In this document: one piece after another, positions 17,506 to 26,418 of the stretch | Layout of the letters: each line of letters starts with the position of its first letter | How positions within the stretch are numbered: position 1 is the first letter of the stretch | Assembly: GCF_009363275.1 (NCBI RefSeq) | Contig: NZ_CP045324.1 | Span: 3,596,001 to 3,660,000, forward strand | Length of the DNA: 64,000 nt | Direction: 5' to 3' | DNA from: Marinobacter sp. THAF197a | GTDB taxonomy: Bacteria; Pseudomonadota; Gammaproteobacteria; Pseudomonadales; Oleiphilaceae | Notes under the pieces: generated by a model | Told to the model about the DNA's origin: nothing | What the model saw: the letters and a program-made list of their open reading frames with translations, nothing else | The model's database searches: none | Program-made: the position numbers and the translations under genes

Positions 17506-18224
17506 GAGTCTATCCCCTCAGCGCTCTCTCGAAATGTCGCCAACTGGGCGATTTCATGACCAAGCTGTTTTTCGTGCTTGATAAAAAATCGTCTGAGCGT
17601 GTTCACCCTGAGAATCTTCGCATCGTGACTGGTCAGGCCCGAAAACTCCTGCCGACTCCGGGCCAGCAGTAGCTTGAGACTCAGAAGGCGAATATCCATC
17701 GGTGTGTCAGAGGCCAATAAATTGAACCACACGGGATCACCGGTCGGCGGAATAACCTGCCGGGCAGCGCCCGGCGAAGCACTTTCAGCCAAAGCACCTT
17801 CAAAGCCATGATCGGTACCATGCACGCCTTCGCTGATGGCATGGCGTATCTGCCAGGCCAGGTAAACGTCAATGTCGAGCAACCTGCACACTTGTCGATA
17901 CCCCAGCCCGGCGTTCAGGCACTCAATCACCTTCTGGGCCAGACCATGCGTATAGTCATCACCGGCAGGGCCAAGAAACGGTACCGTCTCAGGCGGCTCT
18001 GCGCCCTGCTCCGGCAAACTGGCGTGGATGTAGGTTTTTAAAGGGCCCACATTGGCATGGCGCCAGCACGATTTCGGCTGCACAAATGCCGGCCGACCAA
18101 ACCAGGACTTTCCGGTTCTGAGGTAGGCATGAAGCTCCCGACGCTGCGCATCCACCTTGATGCGGTCCACAACCCACGGTTCTTTCAATTCAAGTAACTG
18201 ACGGCAGATCTCGGTGTCTCGCAC
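17502..18224 (-). CDS. Protein resembling the N-terminal domain of ISL3-type transposases
   Basis: About 240 residues starting at a GTG behind an excellent GGGAGG (VRDTEICRQLLELKEPWVV). The segments PWVVDRIKVDAQRRELHAYL and CWRHANVGPLKTYIHASLP match the layout of the ISL3 transposase zinc-finger/DNA-binding N terminus, but the usual cysteine knuckles are sparse and no DDE catalytic domain follows. A helical middle (QKVIECLNAGLGYRQVCRLL) looks like a helix-turn-helix. It is coupled by a 4-base overlap to an unknown 331-residue gene. Best read as a domesticated DNA-binding protein, probably a regulator, rather than a mobile element; no terminal inverted repeats were seen. Confidence 0.65.
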   Translation of the reverse strand: MRDTEICRQLLELKEPWVVDRIKVDAQRRELHAYLRTGKSWFGRPAFVQPKSCWRHANVGPLKTYIHASLPEQGAEPPETVPFLGPAGDDYTHGLAQKVIECLNAGLGYRQVCRLLDIDVYLAWQIRHAISEGVHGTDHGFEGALAESASPGAARQVIPPTGDPVWFNLLASDTPMDIRLLSLKLLLARSRQEFSGLTSHDAKILRVNTLRRFFIKHEKQLGHEIAQLATFRESAEGIDS

Positions 18225-18631
18225 GATACCTCCCTGGTAATCCCTATGCCTTGAAACACCCAGTCTGGCAGCATATTCCCGGGCCAGACAGCCGACTATC
18301 GCATCAATCGGCCGGGACTTAAGACCCAAGCCTACTGGGCACAAAAAGTACTGAACTGAACGTATCGCTCAGGCATCACCTCGTGCCCGCCGTTTTGTCG
18401 GCGCTGCATGAAACCAATGTCGAATACCGGCATGGCTCACCTTCATCGACAATGATTGTCATCAACGAAATGTCATCGCGCTTACAGCGATTGCTGTGTA
18501 ACCTTTTTAAGACCAATGTACGACAGGCAAGATTGTCAAAAAGTGTTGATCTGAGGCTAACAAGTACGCACCATTGAGGTAACGTGCCGTTATCTTCGGC
18601 GATCCTGTAAAACACCAAGGCAGACAGAACC
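18225..18631. other. Divergent intergenic region upstream of aroQ
   Basis: About 407 bp. The ISL3-like frame remains open for 40 codons upstream of its preferred GTG start, without a ribosome site. The rest is AT-richer and should hold promoters for both directions. TTGTCA near 18530 is a possible -35 for aroQ, but no good -10 is correctly spaced. No RNA gene or repeat was seen. Confidence 0.5.
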
Positions 18632-19072
18632 ATGTCGACCATACTTGTGCTCCATGGCCCTAACCTCAACATGCTCGGCACCCGGGAGCCCGAGGTCTAT
18701 GGCTATGAAACACTGGCCGATATTGACGACCGCTTGCACCAGACAGCGGCCGAGCAAGGTCACCACCTGCTGCATTTGCAATCCAATGCAGAGTACGAAT
18801 TGATTGAGCGGGTACATGAGGCCCGGGGTGAGGGAGTGGATTTCATCATTATCAATCCTGCCGCCTTTACCCATACCAGTGTCGCCCTGCGGGACGCCAT
18901 GCTGGCCTCCGGCATACCGTTCATAGAAGTGCATTTATCAAATGTGCATGCGCGGGAACCTTTCCGCCATCACTCCTATTTTTCAGATATCGCCGAAGGG
19001 GTTATCTGCGGGCTGGGCAGCCAGGGCTACGACCTTGCCCTGCAGGCTGCACTGCAACGAATTCACCGATAG
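18632..19072 (+). CDS. aroQ: 3-dehydroquinate dehydratase, type II
   Basis: A 146-residue enzyme of the shikimate pathway that dehydrates 3-dehydroquinate to 3-dehydroshikimate, forming a dodecamer. The N-terminal signature VLHGPNLNMLGTREPEVYG with the catalytic tyrosine, NPAAFTHTSVALRDA, and VHLSNVHAREPFR with the catalytic histidine are all intact. It is the first gene of the aroQ-accB-accC-prmA run, an arrangement common in gammaproteobacteria. Confidence 0.97.
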   Translation: MSTILVLHGPNLNMLGTREPEVYGYETLADIDDRLHQTAAEQGHHLLHLQSNAEYELIERVHEARGEGVDFIIINPAAFTHTSVALRDAMLASGIPFIEVHLSNVHAREPFRHHSYFSDIAEGVICGLGSQGYDLALQAALQRIHR

Positions 19073-19099
19073 ACCAGAGACAACGGGACTGGAACAGTT

Positions 19100-19564
19100 A
19101 TGGATATTCGTAAAATCAAGAAACTGATTGAACTGCTCGAGGAGTCAGACGTCGAGGAGCTGGAGATTCACGAGGGTGACGATTCAGTTCGTATATCGCG
19201 CCGTCGGGAACAGGCCTCCGGTGGCCATTACGTGAGCCACTACTCAGCACCCGCGCCCCAGGCTCCGGCACCGACCCCAGCACCCGAGGCAGCGCCGGCT
19301 GAACAAACCTCTGCACCAGCCGCCATCAATGGCCATGCAGTGAAATCTCCGATGGTGGGCACCTTCTACCGCTCACCGTCCCCGAGCGCTGCAGCGTTTG
19401 TCGAAGTTGGCCAGAAGGTAAACGTTGGTGATGTCATCTGCATTGTGGAAGCCATGAAGATGATGAACCAGATCGAGGCTGACAAGGCCGGCACCATCAC
19501 CGAAATCCTGGTCGAGAATGGCCAGCCGGTGGAGTTTGACCAGCCCCTGGTCGTCATTTCCTGA
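19100..19564 (+). CDS. accB: Biotin carboxyl carrier protein of acetyl-CoA carboxylase
   Basis: A 154-residue protein with an N-terminal helical segment, an Ala/Pro-rich linker (about 50-72) and a C-terminal biotinyl domain. The biotin-accepting lysine is K120 in VEAMKMMNQ. It carries carboxybiotin between AccC and the carboxyltransferase. It starts 27 bp after aroQ and is followed closely by accC. Confidence 0.97.
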   Translation: MDIRKIKKLIELLEESDVEELEIHEGDDSVRISRRREQASGGHYVSHYSAPAPQAPAPTPAPEAAPAEQTSAPAAINGHAVKSPMVGTFYRSPSPSAAAFVEVGQKVNVGDVICIVEAMKMMNQIEADKAGTITEILVENGQPVEFDQPLVVIS

Positions 19565-19582
19565 ATTCGGTGATTGTTAACC

Positions 19583-20929
19583 ATGGCCATGTTAGAAAAA
19601 GTTCTGATCGCAAACCGCGGTGAAATCGCCCTGCGAATCCTCCGCGCCTGCAAAGAGCTGGGCATCAAGACGGTAGCCGTGCACTCGCAGGTTGATCGCG
19701 ACCTTATGCACGTTCGTCTCGCTGACGAAACCGTCTGCATCGGTCCCAACAGCGCGACGGAAAGCTACCTGAACATCCCGACCATCATCAGCGCTGCAGA
19801 AGTAACGGACTCCGTAGGCATTCACCCGGGTTACGGCTTCCTGGCTGAAAATGCCGACTTTGCTGAGCAGGTCGAGAAAAGCGGCTTTCGCTTTATCGGA
19901 CCGAAGGCGGAAACCATCCGCCTGATGGGCAACAAGGTATCTGCCATTGAAGCCATGAAGAAGGCCGGCGTACCCACCGTGCCCGGGTCTGACGGCCCGC
20001 TGACGGACGACGACGAGCGCACCCTCCAGGTGGCCCGCCAGATCGGCTACCCGGTAATGATCAAGGCCGCTTCCGGTGGTGGTGGTCGTGGCATGCAGGT
20101 GGTGCATTCCGAGGCTGCATTGCTGAAAGCGGTACAAATCACCCAGACCGAGGCCAAGAACGCTTTTGGCGACCCGACGGTCTATCTGGAGAAGTTCCTG
20201 GAAACACCACGCCATGTGGAGATTCAGGTACTGGCGGACATGCACGGCAACGTGATACATCTTGGCGACCGGGACTGCTCCATGCAGCGGCGGAACCAGA
20301 AAGTCATCGAGGAAGCCCCGGCCCCGAATGTTGACCCGGTATCCCGGGAACGCACGCTCAAGGCCTGCGTCGACGCCTGCAAGGAAATCGGCTACGTGGG
20401 TGCCGGCACCTTTGAATTCCTGTACCAGGACGGCGAGTTCTATTTCATCGAGATGAACACCCGGGTACAGGTTGAGCACCCGGTCTCAGAGATGGTGACC
20501 GGTGTTGATATCGTCCGTGAGCAGCTGCGCATTGCCAGCGGCCTGCCGCTGCAATACAGCCAGGACGAAATCCATATCTCCGGCCACGCCATCGAGTGCC
20601 GGATAAACGCCGAAGACCCGAAAACCTTCGTGCCCAGCCCCGGCAAGGTAAAACATTTCCATGCCCCCGGTGGCAACGGCATTCGTGTCGACTCCCACCT
20701 GTACAGCGGCTACACGGTACCGCCGTACTACGATTCCCTGGTGGCCAAACTGATCACCTGGGGCGATGACCGGGAGATTGCACGCCGGCGCATGAAGAAC
20801 GCGCTGGACGAAATGCTGGTCGAGGGCATCAAGACCAACCAACCCCTGCATCGAAAACTGGTACGCGATGGTGGCTTTAAACAGGTAGACTTCACCATCC
20901 ACTACCTTGAGAAACTGATGCGGGATTAA
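19583..20929 (+). CDS. accC: Biotin carboxylase subunit of acetyl-CoA carboxylase
   Basis: An ATP-grasp enzyme of about 448 residues that carboxylates the biotin of AccB with bicarbonate and ATP, the first committed step of fatty acid synthesis. The N terminus LEKVLIANRGEIALRILRAC, the glycine loop AASGGGGRGMQVV, and FIEMNTRVQVEHPVSEMVTG are all intact. The start is either the ATG at 19583 or the one two codons later (19589, which matches the E. coli start); the frame also opens at a TTG nine bases earlier. It forms an operon with accB and prmA. Confidence 0.97.
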   Translation: MAMLEKVLIANRGEIALRILRACKELGIKTVAVHSQVDRDLMHVRLADETVCIGPNSATESYLNIPTIISAAEVTDSVGIHPGYGFLAENADFAEQVEKSGFRFIGPKAETIRLMGNKVSAIEAMKKAGVPTVPGSDGPLTDDDERTLQVARQIGYPVMIKAASGGGGRGMQVVHSEAALLKAVQITQTEAKNAFGDPTVYLEKFLETPRHVEIQVLADMHGNVIHLGDRDCSMQRRNQKVIEEAPAPNVDPVSRERTLKACVDACKEIGYVGAGTFEFLYQDGEFYFIEMNTRVQVEHPVSEMVTGVDIVREQLRIASGLPLQYSQDEIHISGHAIECRINAEDPKTFVPSPGKVKHFHAPGGNGIRVDSHLYSGYTVPPYYDSLVAKLITWGDDREIARRRMKNALDEMLVEGIKTNQPLHRKLVRDGGFKQVDFTIHYLEKLMRD

Positions 20930-20931
20930 CC

Positions 20932-21828
20932 ATGCCCTGGATACAACTCCAGATTCCAGCTGATCCGGACACCGCGGATCAGCTGGAAGACCTGTTAATG
21001 GAAATGGGCGCAGACGCCGTTTCCATGGAAGACGCAGCCGACCAGCCCCTGTACGAACCCGACCCTGGCACTACCCCCTTATGGAGCCAGACCACGGTTA
21101 CCGGCCTGTTCCAGTCCGACCGAAACACCGAGCAACTTTTAGCGGATATCCGCGACGCCTGGCATCAGCAAACCCAGCAGTCCCTACCCGAAATCGACGT
21201 TACCCTGGTAGAAGACAAAGACTGGGAACGGGCCTGGATGGACGACTTCCATCCCCTACAGTTTGGCAAGCGCCTGTGGATTGTCCCCAGCTGGCACGAA
21301 GCGCCAGACCCGGATGCGGCCAACCTGCTGCTGGACCCGGGCCTCGCCTTCGGCACCGGCACCCACCCCACCACGGCGCTGTGCCTGGAATGGCTTGACG
21401 GCCAGGATGTTGCAGGCAAGCAGGTGACAGACTACGGCTGCGGTTCCGGCATCCTGGGCCTGGCCGCCCTGCTGCTCGGCGCGGACCATGTCATTGGCGT
21501 GGATACCGATCCGCAAGCGCTGGAAGCCAGCCGGGACAATGCCCGTCGGAACGGCGTGGAAGACAACCGCCTGGATCTCTACCTGCCCGGCAAGGATCCG
21601 GACACCCGAGCCGACATCATGCTGGCCAATATCCTGGCCCAACCGCTCATTGGCCTGGCCCCGAGACTGGCGGAACTGACCAGGCCCGGCGGGGATCTGG
21701 TACTGTCCGGCATCCTGTTCAATCAGGCCCGGGAGGTGATGGACGCCTACGAGCCCTGGTTCACCATGGACGAGCCGGAACAGAAAGAAGACTGGATACG
21801 CCTCACAGGACGGCGCAAGGACGGATGA
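20932..21828 (+). CDS. prmA: Ribosomal protein L11 methyltransferase
   Basis: A 298-residue SAM-dependent enzyme that methylates ribosomal protein L11. The N-terminal L11-recognition domain is followed by LDPGLAFGTGTHPTTALCLEW and the SAM motif DYGCGSGILGLAALLLGA, then MLANILAQPL. It starts 2 bp after the accC stop, so it is cotranscribed with accBC, an arrangement also known from other gammaproteobacteria. Confidence 0.96.
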   Translation: MPWIQLQIPADPDTADQLEDLLMEMGADAVSMEDAADQPLYEPDPGTTPLWSQTTVTGLFQSDRNTEQLLADIRDAWHQQTQQSLPEIDVTLVEDKDWERAWMDDFHPLQFGKRLWIVPSWHEAPDPDAANLLLDPGLAFGTGTHPTTALCLEWLDGQDVAGKQVTDYGCGSGILGLAALLLGADHVIGVDTDPQALEASRDNARRNGVEDNRLDLYLPGKDPDTRADIMLANILAQPLIGLAPRLAELTRPGGDLVLSGILFNQAREVMDAYEPWFTMDEPEQKEDWIRLTGRRKDG

Positions 21829-21879
21829 CGAGCCCGGGCTTTACGACTAAACTGCCTCCTTTGTAGTGACAGATGTAGT

Positions 21880-21909
21880 GATAGATCAATGATCGAGAAT
21901 CGATCTATC
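21880..21909. promoter_or_regulatory. Nested palindrome upstream of the zinc-ribbon gene
   Basis: GATAGATC and GATCTATC form a perfect 8-bp inverted repeat around a second short palindrome (GATCG and CGATC), within the 107-bp gap after prmA. There is no T-run, so an operator is more likely than a terminator. Confidence 0.3.
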
Positions 21910-21935
21910 CGCGATCAAGCTTTCAGGAACGAAGC

Positions 21936-23201
21936 ATGACCCAAAGCAGCCTGCAGACTCAGTGCCCTAATTGCGAAACCCGTTTCCGGGTGACTGACGA
22001 ACAACTCAGTATCGCCGGGGGAAAAGTCCGTTGTGGCAGCTGCCTGAAAGTTTTCAACGCCATTGAGCACCAGGTCGTCAAATCCACCGGCAGCGCTGCG
22101 CCAGCCGCCACAGGTGGCAAAGCAGCAGGGGAAACCCCTCCTCCGCCCGCAGACACCCACGCAGGGCACGATGAAGAAGACTTTATCTTTGCCGACAACC
22201 CGGAAGAAGATGCCACAGAAGGTCGCTATGCCGGCAGCAAGCTGACGTTTTCCGATGACGAACTGAGCGACAGTTTCCGCTCATTTGATGAACCGGAAGA
22301 GTCCGGCTACCACGATGACGACCTGACCCCGGAAAAACAGGACGTCGACGAAAGCTGGGCGGAAGCCATGCTGGCGGACGATCAACCGGCACGGGCGCCG
22401 AAAGCACTGGCCGAACCTGAACCACAAACGCCAGAACCGGAAAACAAACCTGAGCCGGATCTGCAGCTGACACCCCAGGATTCGCCATCATCCGGGACAC
22501 CTGACGCCGCCGACAGCCAAGAAACACCCGAGCCGCCAGCGCCAGGCAAAAGCAAGTCAGCCAGCCCTGCAACCGCTCCCGAAGAGCTTACGCTGGCGGC
22601 AACCGATGACGACCGGCCTGCGGCCCCGAAAGAACCGGCGCGCAAGGCTGATCAGGCGCCCGACACCCTGTATCGGGATCTGCGCCGCGACCCGGTATCG
22701 GTTGGCCAGGGCCGCAGTCGCCTGAGGGCCGCCCTCTGGACGCTCGTCGTTGTAGCCTTACTGGGCGCGCTGGTTGCCCAGGTAACCTGGTTCCAGTTTG
22801 ATCGGCTGTCTGCCATTCCCCAGCTCCGGCCATTCTACGAGAAAGGCTGTGAACTGGCGGGCTGCCAGCTGAAACCGCTGATCAACGTAGAAGCCATCCA
22901 AAGCAGGAAACTGGTAGTCCGGACCGACCCTGACAACCGCACCCAGCTGATTGTCGACGCCGTCATCATTAACCGGGCCACCTTCGAACAGCCGTTCCCG
23001 GCCATCGCCCTGACCTTTTCCAATCTTAACGGCGATGTGGTTGCGCAAAGCACCTTTACCCCGGCGGAATATCTTGCCGGTGAGGCAGAATCTCTCAGCG
23101 CCATGCCCTCCGAGACCCCGGTACGGATTGCGATCAGTATCCGCGATCCGGGCCGCGACGCGGTCAATTACAACCTGAGCTTTCGGCCCTGGACACCCTG
23201 A
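21936..23201 (+). CDS. Zinc-ribbon and DUF3426 domain membrane protein
   Basis: A 421-residue protein. The N terminus is an MJ0042-type zinc ribbon with two CxxC knuckles (CPNCETRFRV and VRCGSCLKVF). A long, acidic, proline-rich region (about 50-240) follows, then one membrane helix (LWTLVVVALLGALVAQVTW, about 268-286) and a periplasmic DUF3426 domain. It lies between prmA and dusB, the standard location for this gene in pseudomonads and relatives. Function is not established. Confidence 0.88.
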   Translation: MTQSSLQTQCPNCETRFRVTDEQLSIAGGKVRCGSCLKVFNAIEHQVVKSTGSAAPAATGGKAAGETPPPPADTHAGHDEEDFIFADNPEEDATEGRYAGSKLTFSDDELSDSFRSFDEPEESGYHDDDLTPEKQDVDESWAEAMLADDQPARAPKALAEPEPQTPEPENKPEPDLQLTPQDSPSSGTPDAADSQETPEPPAPGKSKSASPATAPEELTLAATDDDRPAAPKEPARKADQAPDTLYRDLRRDPVSVGQGRSRLRAALWTLVVVALLGALVAQVTWFQFDRLSAIPQLRPFYEKGCELAGCQLKPLINVEAIQSRKLVVRTDPDNRTQLIVDAVIINRATFEQPFPAIALTFSNLNGDVVAQSTFTPAEYLAGEAESLSAMPSETPVRIAISIRDPGRDAVNYNLSFRPWTP

Positions 23202-23297
23202 TGAGGGGCCGGGGCGACAGTTGACAGCGCAAAAGTCAACCAAAAAGCACGAAAAATAATCAATTTTTTCAGCACTTTTCCCCTTCAATCAGACCCC

Positions 23298-23327
23298 CTC
23301 CGGCGGTATCATTACCGCCCTTCGGAG
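23298..23327. promoter_or_regulatory. Hairpin in the leader region of dusB-fis
   Basis: GGCGGTA and TACCGCC form a perfect 7-bp stem with a TCAT loop, and an outer CTCCG/CGGAG pair extends it. CATAAT at 23339-23344, a possible -10, lies just downstream. The site could be an operator or a structured leader; dusB-fis operons are heavily controlled in enterobacteria. Confidence 0.3.
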
Positions 23328-23401
23328 ACTGAAGCGGTCATAATTTAACCAGCCGCTTCTGGCCGAATCTTGCTTAAATCGCTGTGACACGGACTCAGAT
23401 C

Positions 23402-24400
23402 ATGCTGCCGACGGCAAAAATCGGGCCGTATACCCTGCCCAACCCATTGATAGTTGCACCCATGGCCGGTGTAACCGATCGACCCTTCCGGCAGCTTTGC
23501 CGGCGGATGGGAGCGGGCCTGGCAGTATCAGAAATGGTCATAGCAGACAGCAAACTCTGGCATACGCGGAAATCCCAGACTCGCCTGAACCATCAGGGCG
23601 AACCGGAACCCCGGTCTGTTCAGATTGCCGGTGGCGATCCGGACATGCTGGCCGATGCGGCGCGGCAGAATGCCGCCTTCGGGGCCCAGATCATTGATAT
23701 CAACATGGGCTGCCCTGCCAAGAAGGTCTGCAACAAGGCGGCAGGCTCCGCCCTGATGAAAGACGAAAAGCTGGTCAGGGCCATTCTGGAAGCAGTGGCC
23801 AGCGCGGTGGACATTCCGGTCACGCTGAAAATGCGCACCGGTTGGGATCAGGACAACCGGAACGCGCCGGTGATTGCAAGAATGGCCGAAGACGCAGGCA
23901 TCCAGGCCATCGCGGTTCACGGTCGCACCCGTGCAGACAAATACAACGGCGACGCGGAATACGACACCATCGCAGAGGTGAAGGCCAGCGTTGGCATTCC
24001 AGTCTTTGCCAACGGCGACATCACCACTCCGGAGAAAGCCCGGCAAGTGCTGACGCACACCGGCGCAGATGGTTTGCTGATCGGCCGAGGCGCACAGGGG
24101 CGACCCTGGATTTTCCGGGAAATCCTGCACTACCTGGAAACCGGTGAACACCTGCCAGAACCACCCCTGAATGAGGTGGAGCAGATCCTGTCAGAGCACC
24201 TGGCAGAGCTGCACGGCTTTTATGGCGAGAAAATGGGCGTGCGAATCGCCAGAAAACACGTGGGCTGGTACCTGCAGTCACACGACCAGAGCAAACAGTT
24301 CCGCAAACGCTTCAACGCCATCGACGATGCGCTGGAGCAGAAAGACAGCATCGAACAGTATTTTTCAGGCTTACGAAATGGAGAGGTATTCGCAGCATGA
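23402..24400 (+). CDS. dusB: tRNA-dihydrouridine synthase B
   Basis: An FMN enzyme of about 332 residues that reduces uridines to dihydrouridine in tRNA. NPLIVAPMAGVTDRPFRQLC, INMGCPAKKVCNKAAGSALM with the catalytic cysteine, MRTGWD, VHGRTR and GADGLLIGRGAQGRPW are all intact. The ATG at 23402 is preferred; a GTG six codons earlier is in frame, and neither has a clear ribosome site. The stop overlaps the fis start (ATGA), the classical dusB-fis operon. Confidence 0.95.
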   Translation: MLPTAKIGPYTLPNPLIVAPMAGVTDRPFRQLCRRMGAGLAVSEMVIADSKLWHTRKSQTRLNHQGEPEPRSVQIAGGDPDMLADAARQNAAFGAQIIDINMGCPAKKVCNKAAGSALMKDEKLVRAILEAVASAVDIPVTLKMRTGWDQDNRNAPVIARMAEDAGIQAIAVHGRTRADKYNGDAEYDTIAEVKASVGIPVFANGDITTPEKARQVLTHTGADGLLIGRGAQGRPWIFREILHYLETGEHLPEPPLNEVEQILSEHLAELHGFYGEKMGVRIARKHVGWYLQSHDQSKQFRKRFNAIDDALEQKDSIEQYFSGLRNGEVFAA

Positions 24401-24714
24401 CCGCTGAGACTTTGGCAAACGACACCCTGAGCACACCGGCAAACGATGATCTGCATCAGTTGCATACGGTAAACAACAGCGGCAACACCGTCACCCTGCG
24501 TGACAGCGTGGAAGTGGCCCTGAAGAACTACTTCGCGCAGCTGGATGGCGCGCCGGTTTCCGACGTCTACCAGCTGGTGTTGTCGGAAGTGGAAGCCCCG
24601 CTGCTGGAGCAGGTGATGAAATACACCCGCAACAACCAGACCAAGGCTTCGACCATGCTCGGTCTCAATCGCGGCACCCTGCGCAAGAAACTCAAGCAGT
24701 ACGGTCTGCTATAA
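24397..24714 (+). CDS. fis: DNA-binding protein Fis
   Basis: A 105-residue nucleoid protein that bends DNA and activates rRNA and tRNA promoters. The C-terminal helix-turn-helix NNQTKASTMLGLNRGTLRKK is nearly the same as in enterobacterial Fis, and the N-terminal part is slightly longer than the 98-residue E. coli protein. The ATG overlaps the dusB stop codon. A terminator follows directly. Confidence 0.96.
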   Translation: MTAETLANDTLSTPANDDLHQLHTVNNSGNTVTLRDSVEVALKNYFAQLDGAPVSDVYQLVLSEVEAPLLEQVMKYTRNNQTKASTMLGLNRGTLRKKLKQYGLL

Positions 24715-24729
24715 TCAGACTTGTCCCTG

Positions 24730-24768
24730 AAGGGCCTCCCGGATGCGTTCGCGAGGCCCTTGTTCTTT
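24730..24768 (+). terminator. Terminator of dusB-fis
   Basis: A 9-bp GC-rich perfect stem (24730-24738 with 24753-24761) is followed by a T-rich stretch. Confidence 0.8.
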
Positions 24769-24815
24769 ATATCCAGGCTATCCCCGGCTTATCTGAACAG
24801 CGAAGAAAGTGACCC

Positions 24816-26396
24816 ATGGCAAACCAGGCTAACACCCCCGTCCGTCGCGCCCTGATCAGCGTGAGTGATAAAACCGGCATCGTCGACTTCGGCCGTGCCC
24901 TGACTGAACGCGGCGTTGAGCTGCTCTCCACTGGCGGCACCTTCCGCCTGCTCAAGGAAAACAACGTACCGGTCACTGAAGTGTCCGACTACACCGGTTT
25001 CCCGGAAATGATGGACGGCCGGGTAAAAACCCTGCACCCGAAGATCCACGGTGGCATTCTGGGCCGTCGCGGTACCGATGATGCGATCATGGGCGAGCAC
25101 GGCATTAACCCCATCGACATGGTGGTGGTGAACCTGTACCCGTTTGAAGACACCGTGGCCAATCCGGATTGCGATCTGGCCACCGCCATTGAGAACATCG
25201 ACATCGGCGGCCCCACCATGGTCCGTGCTGCGGCCAAGAACCACAACGATGTCGCCATCGTAGTCAACGCTTCCGACTACAGCCGGGTACTGAAAGAGCT
25301 CGACAACAACGATGGCCAGCTCTGCTACAACACACGCTTCGACCTGGCGGTAAAGGCCTTCGAACACACCGCCGGTTACGACGGTGCCATCGCCAACTAC
25401 CTGGGTGGCCGCACCCCGGACAACAACAACGCCGACTTCCCCCGCACCTTCAACGCCCAGTTCGTGAAGGTCCAGGATATGCGCTACGGAGAAAACCCGC
25501 ACCAGCGTGCCGCTTTCTATGCCGAACGCAACCCGAAGGAAGCCTGCATCGCCACGGCCAAGCAGCTGCAGGGCAAGGAACTGAGCTACAACAACGTGGC
25601 CGACACCGACGCCGCCCTGGAATGTGTGAAGCCCTTCGCCGATCCGGCCTGCGTGATCGTCAAGCACGCCAACCCCTGTGGCGTGGCCATCGGTACCGAT
25701 ATTCTGCAGGCCTATGACCTGGCCTTTGCTACCGACCCCACCTCGGCCTTTGGCGGCATTATCGCCTTTAACCGGGAACTGGACGCCAAAACCGCCCAGG
25801 CCATCGTTGACCGCCAGTTCGTGGAAGTCATCATCGCCCCGAGCGTGGCGCCGGAAGCGGTTGAGATTGTCGCCGCCAAGAAGAACGTGCGCCTGCTGGC
25901 CTGCGGCGAGTTCGACGGCGAGCGCGCCCAGACCATGGACTACAAGCGCGTGACCGGCGGCCTACTGGTGCAGGACCGTGACCTGGGCATGGTCGCGATG
26001 GAAGACGTGAAGGTAGTCACCGAGCGCCAGCCCACCGAACAGGAACTGAACGACCTGCTGTTCGCCTGGGAAGTGGCCAAGTACGTGAAATCCAATGCCA
26101 TCGTGTACGCCAAAGCCGGCCGCACCATCGGCGTGGGCGCAGGCCAGATGAGCCGCGTTTACAGCGCCAAAATCGCTGGCATCAAGGCCGCCGACGAAGG
26201 CCTGGAAGTGAAGGGTTCGGTCATGGCCTCTGACGCCTTCTTCCCGTTCCGGGACGGCATCGATGCTGCGGCAGAGGCCGGCATCACCGCCGTGATCCAG
26301 CCGGGCGGTTCTATGCGCGACCAGGAAGTGATCGACGCCGCTAACGAGCACGGCATCGCCATGGTCTTCACCGGCATGCGCCATTTCCGTCACTGA
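24816..26396 (+). CDS. purH: Bifunctional AICAR transformylase / IMP cyclohydrolase
   Basis: A 526-residue enzyme catalysing the last two steps of IMP synthesis. The N-terminal MGS-like cyclohydrolase domain contains RRALISVSDKTGIVDFGRAL and MDGRVKTLHPKIHGGIL. The transformylase part contains MRYGENPHQRAAFY and VKHANPCGVAIG, with the catalytic lysine-histidine pair. It is followed by purD after 22 bp, the usual purHD operon. Confidence 0.97.
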   Translation: MANQANTPVRRALISVSDKTGIVDFGRALTERGVELLSTGGTFRLLKENNVPVTEVSDYTGFPEMMDGRVKTLHPKIHGGILGRRGTDDAIMGEHGINPIDMVVVNLYPFEDTVANPDCDLATAIENIDIGGPTMVRAAAKNHNDVAIVVNASDYSRVLKELDNNDGQLCYNTRFDLAVKAFEHTAGYDGAIANYLGGRTPDNNNADFPRTFNAQFVKVQDMRYGENPHQRAAFYAERNPKEACIATAKQLQGKELSYNNVADTDAALECVKPFADPACVIVKHANPCGVAIGTDILQAYDLAFATDPTSAFGGIIAFNRELDAKTAQAIVDRQFVEVIIAPSVAPEAVEIVAAKKNVRLLACGEFDGERAQTMDYKRVTGGLLVQDRDLGMVAMEDVKVVTERQPTEQELNDLLFAWEVAKYVKSNAIVYAKAGRTIGVGAGQMSRVYSAKIAGIKAADEGLEVKGSVMASDAFFPFRDGIDAAAEAGITAVIQPGGSMRDQEVIDAANEHGIAMVFTGMRHFRH

Positions 26397-26418
26397 TCAA
26401 AGAATTCAGGAGCAACAC

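Noticed and set aside
17502..18224. Active or remnant ISL3 transposon
   Set aside because: Only an N-terminal-like domain is present, no DDE region or terminal repeats were seen, and the gene is tightly coupled to a conserved-looking partner with a strong ribosome site.
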